From Streptomyces alanosinicus (lineage in GTDB: Bacteria > Actinomycetota > Actinomycetes > Streptomycetales > Streptomycetaceae): DNA of 64,000 bases. Location: assembly GCF_014650595.1 (NCBI RefSeq), contig NZ_BMVG01000022.1, positions 61,069 to 125,068 on the forward strand, written 5' to 3'. A model generated the notes under the pieces. That model searched no databases. It worked only from the letters and a program-made list of their open reading frames with translations, and was not told the DNA's origin. The position numbers and the translations under genes were made by a program. Shown piece after piece: positions 33,018 through 42,161 of the stretch. The stretch's first letter is position 1. Each line of letters begins with the position of its first letter.

Positions 33018-33374
33018 GTGGCCACCGAGACACCGCCCCCCGCCACGCCGGGGACACCCCTTCCCTCCGCCGAGGAGTTCGCCGAGGTGCAGCAGAGCGC
33101 GGAGTTCGGTGAACTGCGCCGCACCCACCGCTCCTTCGCCTTCCCGCTGACCGTCGCCTTCATCGCCTGGTACCTGCTCTACGTGCTGCTGTCGAACTAC
33201 GCGGACGGATTCATGGGCACCAAGGTCGCCGGCAACATCAACGTCGCCCTCGTCCTCGGCCTCGCCCAGTTCCTGACCACCTTCCTCATCGCCTGGTGGT
33301 ACGCCCGGCACGCCGCCGCCAAGCTCGACCCGAAGGCCGAGGCCATCAAGTCCCGGATGGAGGGCGGCGCATGA
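33018..33374 (+). CDS. DUF485 membrane protein, partner of ActP
   Basis: The 118-residue protein has two membrane helices (FPLTVAFIAWYLLYVLLSNYA and VALVLGLAQFLTTFLIAWWYARHA) and the DUF485 motifs FGELRRTHRSFAFPL and DGFMGTKVAGNINV. DUF485 proteins (YjcH-like) are encoded directly before acetate permeases. The start is GTG at 33018 after GAGGAG. The stop overlaps the actP start by 4 bp. Confidence 0.95.
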   Translation: MATETPPPATPGTPLPSAEEFAEVQQSAEFGELRRTHRSFAFPLTVAFIAWYLLYVLLSNYADGFMGTKVAGNINVALVLGLAQFLTTFLIAWWYARHAAAKLDPKAEAIKSRMEGGA

Positions 33375-34996
33375 GCCCCGCACCGCACACCCTGCTCGCC
33401 GCCGGCGAGGCGACCCAGCACCGGCCGCTGATCATCACCCTGTTCGCGGTGTTCGTCGCCGCGACCCTCGTCATCACCGTCTGGGCGGGCCGCCAGACCA
33501 AGGACGCCGCCGACTTCTACGCCGGCGGACGGCAGTTCACCGGATTCCAGAACGGCCTCGCCGTCTCCGGCGACTACATGTCCGCGGCGTCCTTCCTCGG
33601 CATCGCCGGCGCCATCGCCCTCTTCGGCTACGACGGCTTCCTGTACTCCATCGGCTTCCTCGTCGCCTGGCTCGTCGCCCTGCTCCTGGTCGCCGAGCCG
33701 CTGCGCAACTCCGGCCGCTACACCATGGGCGACGTACTCGCGTACCGGATGCGCCAGCGCCCCGTCCGCACCGCCGCCGGCACCTCCACCATCGTCGTAT
33801 CGATCTTCTACCTGCTCGCGCAGATGGCCGGCGCCGGCGTCCTCGTCTCGCTCCTGCTCGGCATCACCAGCGACGGCGGCAAGATCGGCATCGTCGCCCT
33901 GGTCGGCGTCCTGATGATCGTGTACGTCACCATCGGCGGCATGAAGGGCACCACCTGGGTCCAGATGGTCAAGGCGGTGCTGCTGATCCTGGGCGCCCTG
34001 CTGCTGACCTTCCTGGTCCTGCTGAAGTTCCACTTCAACATCTCCGATCTGCTCGGCAAGGCCGCCGACAACAGCGGCAAGGGTGCGGCCTTCCTCCAGC
34101 CCGGCCTGAAGTACGGCGCCACCGGCACCACCAAACTGGACTTCCTCTCGCTCGGTATCGCCCTGGTGCTCGGCACCGCGGGTCTGCCGCACATCCTGAT
34201 CCGCTTCTACACCGTCCCCACCGCGAAGGCCGCGCGGAAGTCGGTCATCTGGGCGATCGGCCTGATCGGCGCCTTCTACCTGATGACCCTCGCCCTCGGC
34301 TTCGGAGCGGCGGCCCTCATCAAGCCGGCCGAGATCATCGCCTCCAACAAGGCGGGCAACACGGCGGCGCCGCTCCTGGCGCTGCACCTGGGCGGCGTCG
34401 ACTCCGACTGGGGCGCGATCCTGCTCGCGACCATCTCGGCGGTCGCCTTCGCCACGATCCTCGCCGTCGTCGCCGGACTGACCCTGGCGTCCTCGTCGTC
34501 CTTCGCGCACGACATCTACGCCAACGTCATCAAGAAGGGCCAGGCCACCGAGAAGCAGGAGCTCGGCGCGGCCCGCTGGGCGACCGTCGGCATCGGCGCG
34601 GTCTCCGTCCTCCTCGGCGCCCTCGCCCGCGACCTGAACGTGGCCGGCCTGGTCGCCCTCGCCTTCGCGGTCGCGGCCTCCGCCAACCTGCCGACCATCC
34701 TCTACAGCCTGTTCTGGAAGCGGTTCACCACCGCGGGCGCCCTGTGGTCGATCTACGGCGGCCTGGTCACCGCCGTCGGCCTGGTGCTGTTCTCGCCGGT
34801 GGTCTCCGGAAGCCCCGCCTCGATGTTCCCCGATGTCGACTTCCACTGGTTCCCGCTGGAGAACCCCGGCATCATCTCCATCCCCGTCGGCTTCCTGCTC
34901 GGTGCCCTGGGCACCCTGCTGTCGAAGGAGGCCCCGGACGCGGGGAAGTACGCCGAACTGGAGGTGCGGTCCCTGACCGGCACCGGAGCGCACTGA
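33371..34996 (+). CDS. actP: Cation/acetate symporter ActP, SSS family
   Basis: The 541-residue protein has about 13 membrane helices and the sodium:solute symporter signatures DAADFYAGGRQFTGFQNGLAVSG (as DFYAGGR and NGLAVSGDYMSAASF), YVTIGGMKGTTWVQ and LPHILIRFYTVP. It imports acetate and other short monocarboxylates. The ATG overlaps the DUF485 gene, and the unit ends at a long perfect hairpin, so the pair forms a two-gene operon. Confidence 0.95.
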   Translation: MSPAPHTLLAAGEATQHRPLIITLFAVFVAATLVITVWAGRQTKDAADFYAGGRQFTGFQNGLAVSGDYMSAASFLGIAGAIALFGYDGFLYSIGFLVAWLVALLLVAEPLRNSGRYTMGDVLAYRMRQRPVRTAAGTSTIVVSIFYLLAQMAGAGVLVSLLLGITSDGGKIGIVALVGVLMIVYVTIGGMKGTTWVQMVKAVLLILGALLLTFLVLLKFHFNISDLLGKAADNSGKGAAFLQPGLKYGATGTTKLDFLSLGIALVLGTAGLPHILIRFYTVPTAKAARKSVIWAIGLIGAFYLMTLALGFGAAALIKPAEIIASNKAGNTAAPLLALHLGGVDSDWGAILLATISAVAFATILAVVAGLTLASSSSFAHDIYANVIKKGQATEKQELGAARWATVGIGAVSVLLGALARDLNVAGLVALAFAVAASANLPTILYSLFWKRFTTAGALWSIYGGLVTAVGLVLFSPVVSGSPASMFPDVDFHWFPLENPGIISIPVGFLLGALGTLLSKEAPDAGKYAELEVRSLTGTGAH

Positions 34997-35007
34997 CACC
35001 TTCGTAC

Positions 35008-35054
35008 GACGGCCGCGTCGGACCGGTCCTGTACGGTCCTACGACGCGGCCGTC
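35008..35054. terminator. Long terminator hairpin after actP
   Basis: Arms GACGGCCGCGTCG (35008-35020) and CGACGCGGCCGTC (35042-35054) are perfectly complementary. A second inner helix GACCG / CGGTC lies in the loop. Such long GC hairpins without T-runs are usual terminators in actinomycetes. Confidence 0.85.
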
Positions 35055-35169
35055 CCGCACCTCGTCGGATCGGGCCGCTGTCGTTGTCAGTGGTGTCACG
35101 TAGGCTCGTCGATGACGGACGGCTCATCCGTGACGGACAATGAGTGGAGCGAAGAGGGAGGGGGCCCAC

Positions 35170-36159
35170 GTGCTCATCGACACCTACGGCCGAGTGGCCA
35201 CCGACCTGAGGGTCTCGCTGACCGACCGCTGCAATCTGCGCTGCACGTACTGCATGCCCGAGGAGGGCCTGCAGTGGCTGGCGAAGCCCGACCTGCTCAC
35301 GGACGACGAGATCGTCCGCCTCATCGACATCGCCGTGCGGATGCTCGGCATCGAGGAGGTCCGCTTCACCGGCGGCGAGCCCCTGCTCCGCCCCGGCCTG
35401 GTCGGCATCGTCGAGCGCGTCGCGGCCCTCGCCCCGCGCCCCCAGATGTCCCTCACCACCAACGGCATCGGCCTCAAGCGCACCGCGACCGCCCTGAAGG
35501 CCGCCGGACTGGACCGGGTCAATGTCTCCCTGGACACCCTCCGCCCGGATGTCTTCAAGACCCTGACCCGCCGTGACCGGCACAAGGACGTCATCGAGGG
35601 CCTGGAAGCCGCCCACGCGGCAGGCCTCACCCCCGTCAAGATCAACTCGGTCCTGATGCCGGGCCTGAACGAGGACGAGGCCCCCGACCTGCTGGCCTGG
35701 GCCATGGACCATGGCTATGAGCTGCGGTTCATCGAGCAGATGCCCCTGGACGCCCAGCACGGCTGGAAGCGCGACGGCATGGTCACCGCCGGAGACATCC
35801 TCGCCTCCCTGCGCACCCGCTTCGACCTCACCCCCGAGGGCGCCGACGCCCGCGGCTCGGCACCGGCGGAGCGCTGGCTGGTGGGCGGCGGCCCGCACCG
35901 GGTCGGCGTCATCGCCTCGGTCACCCGCCCCTTCTGCGCGGCCTGCGACCGCACCCGCCTCACGGCAGACGGCCAGATACGCACATGCCTGTTCGCAACC
36001 GAGGAGACCGACCTCCGCGCGGCCCTGCGCTCGGACGCTCCCGACGAGGAGATCGCCCGCATCTGGAAGCTGGCGATGTGGGGCAAGAAGGCGGGCGCGG
36101 GCCTGGACGACCCGTCGTTCGTGCAGCCGGACCGGCCGATGTCGGCGATCGGCGGCTAG
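35170..36159 (+). CDS. moaA: GTP 3',8-cyclase MoaA
   Basis: The 329-residue radical SAM enzyme converts GTP to the cyclic precursor in molybdenum cofactor synthesis. The N-terminal 4Fe-4S motif is DRCNLRCTYC (C21, C25, C28). FTGGEPLLRPG follows. The C-terminal cluster Cys residues are in PFCAACDRTRLT and IRTCLF. The protein ends in the MoaA diglycine (SAIGG) needed for activity. GTG at 35170 follows GGAGGGGG; an upstream ATG at 35140 lacks a good site. No other moa gene is in the window. Confidence 0.97.
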   Translation: MLIDTYGRVATDLRVSLTDRCNLRCTYCMPEEGLQWLAKPDLLTDDEIVRLIDIAVRMLGIEEVRFTGGEPLLRPGLVGIVERVAALAPRPQMSLTTNGIGLKRTATALKAAGLDRVNVSLDTLRPDVFKTLTRRDRHKDVIEGLEAAHAAGLTPVKINSVLMPGLNEDEAPDLLAWAMDHGYELRFIEQMPLDAQHGWKRDGMVTAGDILASLRTRFDLTPEGADARGSAPAERWLVGGGPHRVGVIASVTRPFCAACDRTRLTADGQIRTCLFATEETDLRAALRSDAPDEEIARIWKLAMWGKKAGAGLDDPSFVQPDRPMSAIGG

Positions 36160-36181
36160 GGTCTGATCCGCCGGACAGGCC

Positions 36182-36400
36182 CTAGACCCCTCCGGGATCC
36201 TGCCAGTCCGCGAACTTCACCACGTCCTTCAAGAACCCCCGCACCCCGAGGAACTGCGAAAGATGCTCGCGATGCTCCTCGCAGGCAAGCCATGTCTTGC
36301 GCCGCTCCGGCGTATGGATCTTCGGGTTGTTCCACGCCAGCACCCACACGGCAGCGGCGTGGCAGCCCTTGGCGGAGCAGATCGGGGTCTCGTCACTCAC
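36182..36400 (-). CDS. Small conserved protein with Cys/His motif
   Basis: The 72-residue protein starts MSDETPICSAKGCHAAAVWVL and has NNPKIHTPERRKTWLACEEH, then LSQFLGVRGFLKDV. Two Cys in the C-x4-C pattern and a later C-x2-H suggest a zinc site. It resembles a conserved acidic/basic small actinobacterial protein of unknown function. It is convergent with moaA with 22 bp between. A 13-bp-arm hairpin lies 34 nt upstream of its start. Confidence 0.85.
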   Translation of the reverse strand: MSDETPICSAKGCHAAAVWVLAWNNPKIHTPERRKTWLACEEHREHLSQFLGVRGFLKDVVKFADWQDPGGV

Positions 36401-36433
36401 AGGTTCGTCTCGCAGAAAGAGGCCCGGACAAGG

Positions 36434-36471
36434 CGACGCCGAGCAGCCACGGGGGGAGCTGCCCGGCGTCG
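36434..36471. terminator. Hairpin in the 216-bp gap upstream of the small Cys/His gene
   Basis: Arms GACGCCGAGCAGC (36435-36447) and GCTGCCCGGCGTC (36458-36470) pair with one wobble around a 10-nt loop. It lies between the DUF3099 gene (upstream) and the small Cys/His gene on the same strand. It may terminate the former or sit in the leader of the latter. Confidence 0.5.
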
Positions 36472-36616
36472 GTCCGTCGCTCCGACGGGGGATGCGGAGC
36501 GCGTACGCAGTATGTCACGGGTACCCCGCCGCCCGGCACTGGAACTACACGATTGATCTGAGCTTTTCTTGAGCTTGACGGGAGGTCGCATTCCGTTTTC
36601 GACGCACCCGCCGCGC

Positions 36617-37009
36617 TCACGCCGGGTCGGACCGCTCACCCCGCGCCCCCGTCGGATGAGCCGCCGCATCCTCCGGAACGGACTCCGTCCGAGGCTCCTC
36701 CGACCGCGGCGGCGTGATCATCGGCATGCTCGGCGCGGCGATGAACGTCGAGGGCAGCGACGGCGGCCGCTCCCGGCCCGCGTTCGCGATCACCACGGCC
36801 ACATAGGGAAGCAGCGCACCGGCCACCAGGGCGACGAAGGCGACGTACCGTTCGACGTTCCACAGCACGACAGCGAGGATCACCGACAGCGTACGGATCG
36901 TCATCGAGATGACGTACCGCCGCTGGCGGCCTCGTACGTCCTCGGCGAGCCCCGTCCGGGCACCGGTGATCCGGAAAACCTGGGTGCCGCCACCGTGCTG
37001 TTTCCGCAT
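36617..37009 (-). CDS. DUF3099 membrane protein
   Basis: The 130-residue protein has the DUF3099 core: QVFRITGARTGLAEDVRGRQRRYVIS, then two membrane helices (TIRTLSVILAVVLW and YVAFVALVAGALLPYVAVVIA) ending ANAGRERPP. A disordered acidic/Pro-rich tail follows. The family is restricted mainly to actinobacteria and has no known function. ATG at 37009 was chosen; the frame upstream is non-coding. Confidence 0.88.
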   Translation of the reverse strand: MRKQHGGGTQVFRITGARTGLAEDVRGRQRRYVISMTIRTLSVILAVVLWNVERYVAFVALVAGALLPYVAVVIANAGRERPPSLPSTFIAAPSMPMITPPRSEEPRTESVPEDAAAHPTGARGERSDPA

Positions 37010-37254
37010 CACATTCCACCATCCGCCCGCATCGGACTCTCCCCGGCCCGCACCGTCGTCCCCGGCCCGGCGGGGAACCGGCCGGGACGACTCCCACGTT
37101 ACGCCGCGGCCGCGCCGCCCACGAGACCGGGTCGCCCGCTGCCTGCGGTAATGCCTCCGGCCCCGCCGCGCACGGGGGAACCCGACATGCGCCGTACGGC
37201 CCACCGACCCACACTGGCCGTAATGCTCACGTCGAGCCGTACGAGGAGGCAGCC

Positions 37255-37542
37255 ATGGGCTGGTTGTGGGCGATCATCGTGGGATTCGTGCTCGGCCTCA
37301 TCGCCAAGGCGGTCATCCCCGGCAGACAGCACAGCCCGCTGTGGCTGACCACCATCTGCGGCATGCTCGGCGCCATCGTGGGCAACGCGATCGCCCGCGC
37401 CGTGGGCGTCGCCGCGACCCGAGGCATCGACTGGAGCCGGCACATCTTCCAGCTGGTGGCCGCGATCATCATCGTCGGGGCCGTGGACGCCCTCTACATG
37501 GCGACGCTGGGCAAGAAGAAACAACAGCAGGCCGGAGCCTGA
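37255..37542 (+). CDS. GlsB/YeaQ/YmgE-family stress membrane protein
   Basis: The 95-residue protein matches the transglycosylase-associated (YeaQ/GlsB) family: MGWLWAIIVGFVLGLIAKAVIPG with the G-LIA-PG pattern, then TICGMLGAIVGNAIARAVG, then FQLVAAIIIVGAVDALYM. It has three short membrane helices and a Lys/Gln-rich tail. It is a small stress-linked inner membrane protein of unknown mechanism. Given the Asp23/AmaP cluster in the same window, a related envelope-stress role is possible. Confidence 0.92.
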   Translation: MGWLWAIIVGFVLGLIAKAVIPGRQHSPLWLTTICGMLGAIVGNAIARAVGVAATRGIDWSRHIFQLVAAIIIVGAVDALYMATLGKKKQQQAGA

Positions 37543-37558
37543 AAACCGCTGACGGGGA

Positions 37559-37640
37559 GCGCCCCGGAAGGGGCGCGGGAAACTGCGCGACCAGCCACGA
37601 CGAACCCACAGCCGCCAGATCCCCCACGCCCCTCTCGGCG
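37559..37640. repeat. Streptomycete dispersed intergenic repeat with terminator hairpin
   Basis: It begins with the perfect hairpin GCGCCCC-GGAA-GGGGCGC (37559-37576) and continues GGGAAACTGCGCGACCAGCC, ACGACGAACCCACAGCCGCC. From memory, this block is a high-copy intergenic sequence in many Streptomyces chromosomes. It lies between convergent glsB-like and tyrS genes, so the hairpin can terminate both. Confidence 0.75.
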
Positions 37641-37641
37641 C

Positions 37642-38910
37642 TCAGGCGCCTGTGACCTCCACGGCGGCCAGGTTCTTCTTCCCTCGCCGCAGCACCAGCC
37701 ACCGTCCGTCCAGCAGCTCCTCGGCCGCCGGCACCGCGTCCTCCGAGGTGACCTTCACGTTGTTCACGTAGGCCCCGCCCTCCTTCACGGTCCGCCGGGC
37801 CGCGGACTTGCTGGCGACGAGCCCGACCTCGGCGAACAGATCGACCACGGCACCCAGCTCGGCGACCTGGATGTGCGGCACCTCGGACAGCGCCGCGGCC
37901 AGGGTCCTGCTGTCCAGATCCGCCAGCTCGCCCTGCCCGAAGAGAGCCTTCGACGCGGCGATCACCGCGGCCGTCTGGTCGGCGCCGTGCACCAGCGTCG
38001 TCAGCTCCTCGGCGAGCGCCCGCTGCGCGGCCCGCGCCTGCGGCCGCTCCTCGGTCTGCCGCTCCAGCTCCTCGATCTCCTCGCGGGACCTGAAGCTGAA
38101 GATGCGCAGGAACTTGGCGACGTCCCGGTCGTCCGCGTTGACCCAGAACTGGTAGAACGCGTACGGCGTGGTCATCTCGGGGTCGAGCCACACCGTGCCG
38201 GACTCGGTCTTGCCGAACTTGGTGCCGTCCGCCTTGGTGATCAGCGGGGTGCCGAGCGCGTGCACCACGGCCTCCGGCTCGACCCGGTGGATCAGATCGG
38301 TGCCGGAGGTGAGGTTGCCCCACTGGTCGCTGCCGCCGGTCTGCAGCGTGCAGCCGTACCGCCGGTACAGCTCCAGGAAGTCCATGCCCTGCAGGATCTG
38401 GTAGCTGAACTCGGTGTAGCTGATGCCCGCCTCGGAGTTGAGCCGCCGGGAGACGGCCTCCTTGGCGATCATCTTGTTGACCCGGAAGTGCTTGCCGATG
38501 TCCCGCAGGAACTCGATGGCCGACAGGCCCTGGGTCCAGTCCAGGTTGTTGACCATGACCGCGGCGTTCGGGCCCTCGAAGTCCAGCAGCGGCTCGATCT
38601 GCGCGCGCAGCCGCTCCACCCACTGCGCGACGACCTCGGGCGCGTTCAGCGTGCGCTCCGCGGTGGGCTTCGGGTCACCGATCAGACCGGTGGCACCCCC
38701 GACCAGGCCCAGCGGACGGTGGCCCGCCTGCTGGATGCGGCGCATCGTCAGGATCTGCACCAGATTGCCGAGGTGCAGGCTGGGCGCGGTCGGGTCGAAG
38801 CCGCAATAGAACGTGACAGGACCGTCCGCGAACGCCTTGCGCAATGCGTCCTCGTCGGTGGAGAGGGCGATGAGCCCCCGCCACTTCAGCTCGTCGACGA
38901 TGTCCGTCAC
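37642..38910 (-). CDS. tyrS: Tyrosyl-tRNA synthetase
   Basis: The 422-residue class I synthetase charges tRNA-Tyr. Visible motifs are FYCGFDPTAPSLHLGN (HIGH-type motif), GGSDQWGN (tyrosine/ATP site), KFGKTESGTVWLD (KMSKS-type motif) and a C-terminal S4 RNA-binding domain (VGLVASKSAARRTVKEGG). The start is GTG at 38910. Three 10-bp tandem repeats lie just upstream; I see no T-box leader. Confidence 0.97.
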   Translation of the reverse strand: MTDIVDELKWRGLIALSTDEDALRKAFADGPVTFYCGFDPTAPSLHLGNLVQILTMRRIQQAGHRPLGLVGGATGLIGDPKPTAERTLNAPEVVAQWVERLRAQIEPLLDFEGPNAAVMVNNLDWTQGLSAIEFLRDIGKHFRVNKMIAKEAVSRRLNSEAGISYTEFSYQILQGMDFLELYRRYGCTLQTGGSDQWGNLTSGTDLIHRVEPEAVVHALGTPLITKADGTKFGKTESGTVWLDPEMTTPYAFYQFWVNADDRDVAKFLRIFSFRSREEIEELERQTEERPQARAAQRALAEELTTLVHGADQTAAVIAASKALFGQGELADLDSRTLAAALSEVPHIQVAELGAVVDLFAEVGLVASKSAARRTVKEGGAYVNNVKVTSEDAVPAAEELLDGRWLVLRRGKKNLAAVEVTGA

Positions 38911-38923
38911 GGTTCTCGTGTCT

Positions 38924-38953
38924 CCTCAGTGGTCTTCAGTGATCTTCAGTGGT
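38924..38953. repeat. Three 10-bp tandem repeats upstream of tyrS
   Basis: CCTCAGTGGT, CTTCAGTGAT and CTTCAGTGGT run head to tail, beginning 14 nt from the tyrS start codon on its 5' side. On the tyrS strand the units read ACCACTGAGG-like. Confidence 0.9.
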
Positions 38954-38996
38954 CCTCGGGTGGCCGGGTGACGCCCGACCACGAACGCCTACGAGG

Positions 38997-40391
38997 TTAT
39001 ACGCCCTGACTGACAGAGCTCATGTTGAAATCCGGGATCCGCAGCGCGGGCATCGCGGCCCGGGTGAACCAGTCGCTCCACTCACGCGGCAGCGTCTGCT
39101 CCGTACGCCCCGCCTCCGAGGCCCGCCGCAGCAGGTCCACCGGCGACTCGTTGAACCGGAAGTTGTTCACCTGGCCGGTCACCTCGCCGTTCTCCACGAG
39201 ATAGACGCCGTCCCGGGTCAGGCCCGTGAGCAGCAGCGTCGCCGGGTCGACCTCGCGGATGTACCACAGGCAGGTCAGCAGCAGCCCCCGTTCGGTGTCC
39301 GCGACCATCTCCTGGAGCGAGCGGTCGCCCCCGCCGTCCAGGATCAGGTTCCCGAGCGCCGGGGCCACGGGCAGCCCGGTCAGGGCCGCGCTGTGCCGGG
39401 TGGTCGTCAGATGGGCCAGCAGGCCCTCGTCGATCCACTCGGTGGCCCGCGCCGGCAGCCCGTTGTCGAACACGGACTGATCGCCGCCCGAGGAGTGGGC
39501 GACGACGAAGGGCGCGCACTCCAGGCCCGGCTCGTCCGGATCGCTGCGCAGGGTCAGCGGCAGCTCGGCGAGCTTGTCGCCGACGCGTGTCCCGCCGCCC
39601 GGCTTGGAGAACACCGTCCGGCCCTCGGCCGCGTCCCGGCCCGATGCCGACCACAGCTGGTAGATCAGCAGGTCCGCCACGGCCGTGGGCGGCAGCAACG
39701 TCTCGTACCGGCCCGCGGGCAGCTCCACCCGGCGCTCGGCCCAGCCGAGCCGGACGGCCAGCTCGGCGTCGAGCGCGCCCGGGTCGATGTCCTTGAAGTC
39801 CCGGGTGGAGCGGCCGGCCCACGCCGAACGCGTGCGGTCGGGCGACTTGGCGTTCAACTCCAGCGTGCCGGTGGGCTGGTCGTGCCGCAGCCGCAGCCCG
39901 GTGGACGTCCCCAGGTACGTCGACACCAGCTCGTGGTTGGCGAAGCCGTACAGCTCACGGCCGCCCGCACGCGCGCGTGCGAACGCCTCGCCGAGCGCCG
40001 GCGCGAAGTCGGCGAACACGGCGGAGGAGGTCTCGGCCGGCGCGTCCGTGAAGTCCGGCGACACCGGCACATCGGTGACCAGCGGCTGCGCGTCCTCGGC
40101 GGGCCCGGCACCGCGCGCGGCGGCCTCGGCGGCCCGCACCAGCGGCTCCAGCTCGTCCGCGGTGACCGCCGAACGCGACACGACACCGGAGGCCGTGCCC
40201 TCCTTGCCGTCCACGGTCGCGATGACGGTGAGCGTACGACCGCGCGTCACACCGTTCGTGGTGAGCGCGTTGCCCGCCCAGCGCAGGTTGGCGGTGGACT
40301 GCTCGTCGGCGATCACGACACAGCCGTCGGCCCGGGACAGCGCCAGTGCCTGCTCGACGATCTCGTGCGGCTTGTGGGTACGGGCGCTCAT
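38997..40391 (-). CDS. TldE/PmbA-like peptidase subunit
   Basis: The 464-residue protein belongs to the TldD/PmbA family but lacks the HExxxH zinc motif seen in its partner, as TldE/PmbA subunits do. Typical parts are LRWAGNALTTNGVTRGRTL, the metal-ligand-like C-terminal TCLWYIREVDPATLLLTG and LVENGEVTGQVNNFRFNESP. With TldD it forms a heterodimeric metalloprotease that trims unstructured peptides, for example antitoxins or RiPP leaders. ATG at 40391 overlaps the stop of tldD by 4 bp. Confidence 0.93.
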   Translation of the reverse strand: MSARTHKPHEIVEQALALSRADGCVVIADEQSTANLRWAGNALTTNGVTRGRTLTVIATVDGKEGTASGVVSRSAVTADELEPLVRAAEAAARGAGPAEDAQPLVTDVPVSPDFTDAPAETSSAVFADFAPALGEAFARARAGGRELYGFANHELVSTYLGTSTGLRLRHDQPTGTLELNAKSPDRTRSAWAGRSTRDFKDIDPGALDAELAVRLGWAERRVELPAGRYETLLPPTAVADLLIYQLWSASGRDAAEGRTVFSKPGGGTRVGDKLAELPLTLRSDPDEPGLECAPFVVAHSSGGDQSVFDNGLPARATEWIDEGLLAHLTTTRHSAALTGLPVAPALGNLILDGGGDRSLQEMVADTERGLLLTCLWYIREVDPATLLLTGLTRDGVYLVENGEVTGQVNNFRFNESPVDLLRRASEAGRTEQTLPREWSDWFTRAAMPALRIPDFNMSSVSQGV

Positions 40392-41911
40392 CGACCGGCC
40401 TCCTGCGTGGTGTTGAGGATGTTCACTGCCCTGAACAGAGCCGAGGGGCACCCGTGCGACACGGCGGCCACCTGGCCGGGCTGGGCCTTGCCGCAGTTGA
40501 AGGCGCCGCCGAGGACATAGGTCTGCGGACCGCCGACGGCGGCCATCGAGCCCCAGAAGTCGGTCGTGTTCGCCTGGTAGGCGACATCCCTCAGCTGCCC
40601 GGTGATCCGCCCGTTCTCGATCTTGAAGAAGCGCTGCCCGGTGAACTGGAAATTGTATCGCTGCATGTCGATCGACCAGGACCGGTCGCCGACCACGTAG
40701 ATGCCCCGGTCGACGCCGCCGATCAGGTCCTCGGTGGACAGCCCCGCCGGGTCCGGCCGGAGCGAGACGTTGGCCATGCGCTGCACCGGCACATGCGCGG
40801 GGGAGTCGGCGTACGCGCAGCCGTTGGAGCGGTCGAACCCGGTGAGCCGGGCGATCCGCCGGTCCAGCTGGTAACCGACCAGCGTGCCGTCCTTCACCAG
40901 GTCCCAGGACTGCGCCTCGACACCCTCGTCGTCGTACCCGATGGTCGCGAGGCCGTGCTCGGCGGTGCGGTCGCCGGTGACGTTCATCAGCTCGGAGCCG
41001 TACCTCAGCTTGCCGAGCTGGTCGAAGGTGGCGAAGGAGGTGCCGGCATAGGCGGCCTCGTAGCCGAGCGCGCGGTCCAGCTCGGTGGCGTGGCCGATGG
41101 ACTCGTGGATGGTCAGCCACAGGTTGGACGGATCGACCACCAGGTCGTACAGGCCCGCCTCCACGCTCGGCGCCCGCATCTTCTCGGCGAGCAGCTCCGG
41201 GATCCGCGCCAGCTCCGCGTCCCAGTCCCAGCCGGTGCCGGTCAGATACTCCCAGCCCCGGCCGGCCGGCGGCGCGAGCGTGCGCATCGAGTCGAACTCG
41301 CCGCTGGAGTCGTCCACCGACACCGCGGTCAGCTCCGGATGCAGCCGCACCCGCTGCTGGGTCGTCACGGTCCCGGCGGTGTCGGCGTAGAACTTGTTCT
41401 CGTGGACGGTGAGCAGCGAGGCGTCCACATGGCTGACGCCGTTCGCCGCCAGCAGCCGCCCGCTCCACTCCGCCAGCAGCGCGGCCTTCTCCTCGTCGGG
41501 CACGGAGAAGGGATCGATGTCGTACGACGAGACCCATGTGCGGTCCGTGTGCACGGGCTCGTCCGCCAACTCCACCCGCTCTTCCGACCCGGCGGCCTTG
41601 ATGACCTGCGCGGACAGCTTGGCCATGGCCACGGCCTGCGAGGCCACCCGGGCGGCCGCGTCCATGGTCAGGTCCACACCGGAGGCGAAGCCCCACGTAC
41701 CGCCGTGCACGACCCGGACCGCATAGCCGAGGTCGGTGGTGTCCGACGAACCGGCGGGCTTGGCGTCCCGCAGCCGCCAGGACGCGCTGCGCACCCGCTC
41801 GAGACGGAAGTCCGCGTGCTCGGCCCCGAGCGCACGCGCGCGTGCCAACGCGGCGTCGGCGAGGGACCGTAGCGGAAGCGCCGTGAAGGCTTCGTCGATG
41901 GAATGAGGCAC
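40388..41911 (-). CDS. tldD: TldD-like metallopeptidase subunit
   Basis: The 507-residue catalytic subunit carries the zinc motif HESIGHATELDR (HExxxH). It also has IDPFSVPDEEKAALL, GWDWDAELARIPELL, then WSIDMQRYNFQFTGQ and GAFNCGKAQPG, where the Cys is a metal ligand in this family. It is the first gene of the tldD-tldE unit, overlapping by ATGA. The 250-bp divergent region to fabG contains a CCGACAG...CTGTCGG inverted repeat. Confidence 0.95.
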   Translation of the reverse strand: MPHSIDEAFTALPLRSLADAALARARALGAEHADFRLERVRSASWRLRDAKPAGSSDTTDLGYAVRVVHGGTWGFASGVDLTMDAAARVASQAVAMAKLSAQVIKAAGSEERVELADEPVHTDRTWVSSYDIDPFSVPDEEKAALLAEWSGRLLAANGVSHVDASLLTVHENKFYADTAGTVTTQQRVRLHPELTAVSVDDSSGEFDSMRTLAPPAGRGWEYLTGTGWDWDAELARIPELLAEKMRAPSVEAGLYDLVVDPSNLWLTIHESIGHATELDRALGYEAAYAGTSFATFDQLGKLRYGSELMNVTGDRTAEHGLATIGYDDEGVEAQSWDLVKDGTLVGYQLDRRIARLTGFDRSNGCAYADSPAHVPVQRMANVSLRPDPAGLSTEDLIGGVDRGIYVVGDRSWSIDMQRYNFQFTGQRFFKIENGRITGQLRDVAYQANTTDFWGSMAAVGGPQTYVLGGAFNCGKAQPGQVAAVSHGCPSALFRAVNILNTTQEAGR

Positions 41912-42052
41912 GGAGGTCTCCCTGCTGTCGTGGCCTGTCAGGTCCGATCATGTCGCGGCGTCGGCCCGGCGGACCACACCTTTCCCGTCCGGGGCGGGGC
42001 CGTTTCTGTAGGGACCCGACAGCGACTCACCCGAGCCACTGTCGGTGCCCGA

Positions 42053-42083
42053 TTGCCCACGGACACGGTCGTACCGATAGGTT
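42053..42083 (+). promoter_or_regulatory. Putative promoter of fabG-fabI
   Basis: TTGCCC (42053-42058) and TAGGTT (42078-42083) are separated by 19 nt, with the -10 about 78 nt upstream of the fabG start. The spacing is slightly long, so this is a moderate-quality candidate. Confidence 0.4.
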
Positions 42084-42161
42084 TTCGATGAAGCCGCCTG
42101 TCATCCAGGTGTTCGGGCGGGTTGTCGGACATCTGCAGACCGCTATCGAAAGGGTGATCCG

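Noticed and set aside
38911..39000. T-box leader for tyrS
   Set aside because: The region is too short and lacks T-box sequence; only short tandem repeats are present.
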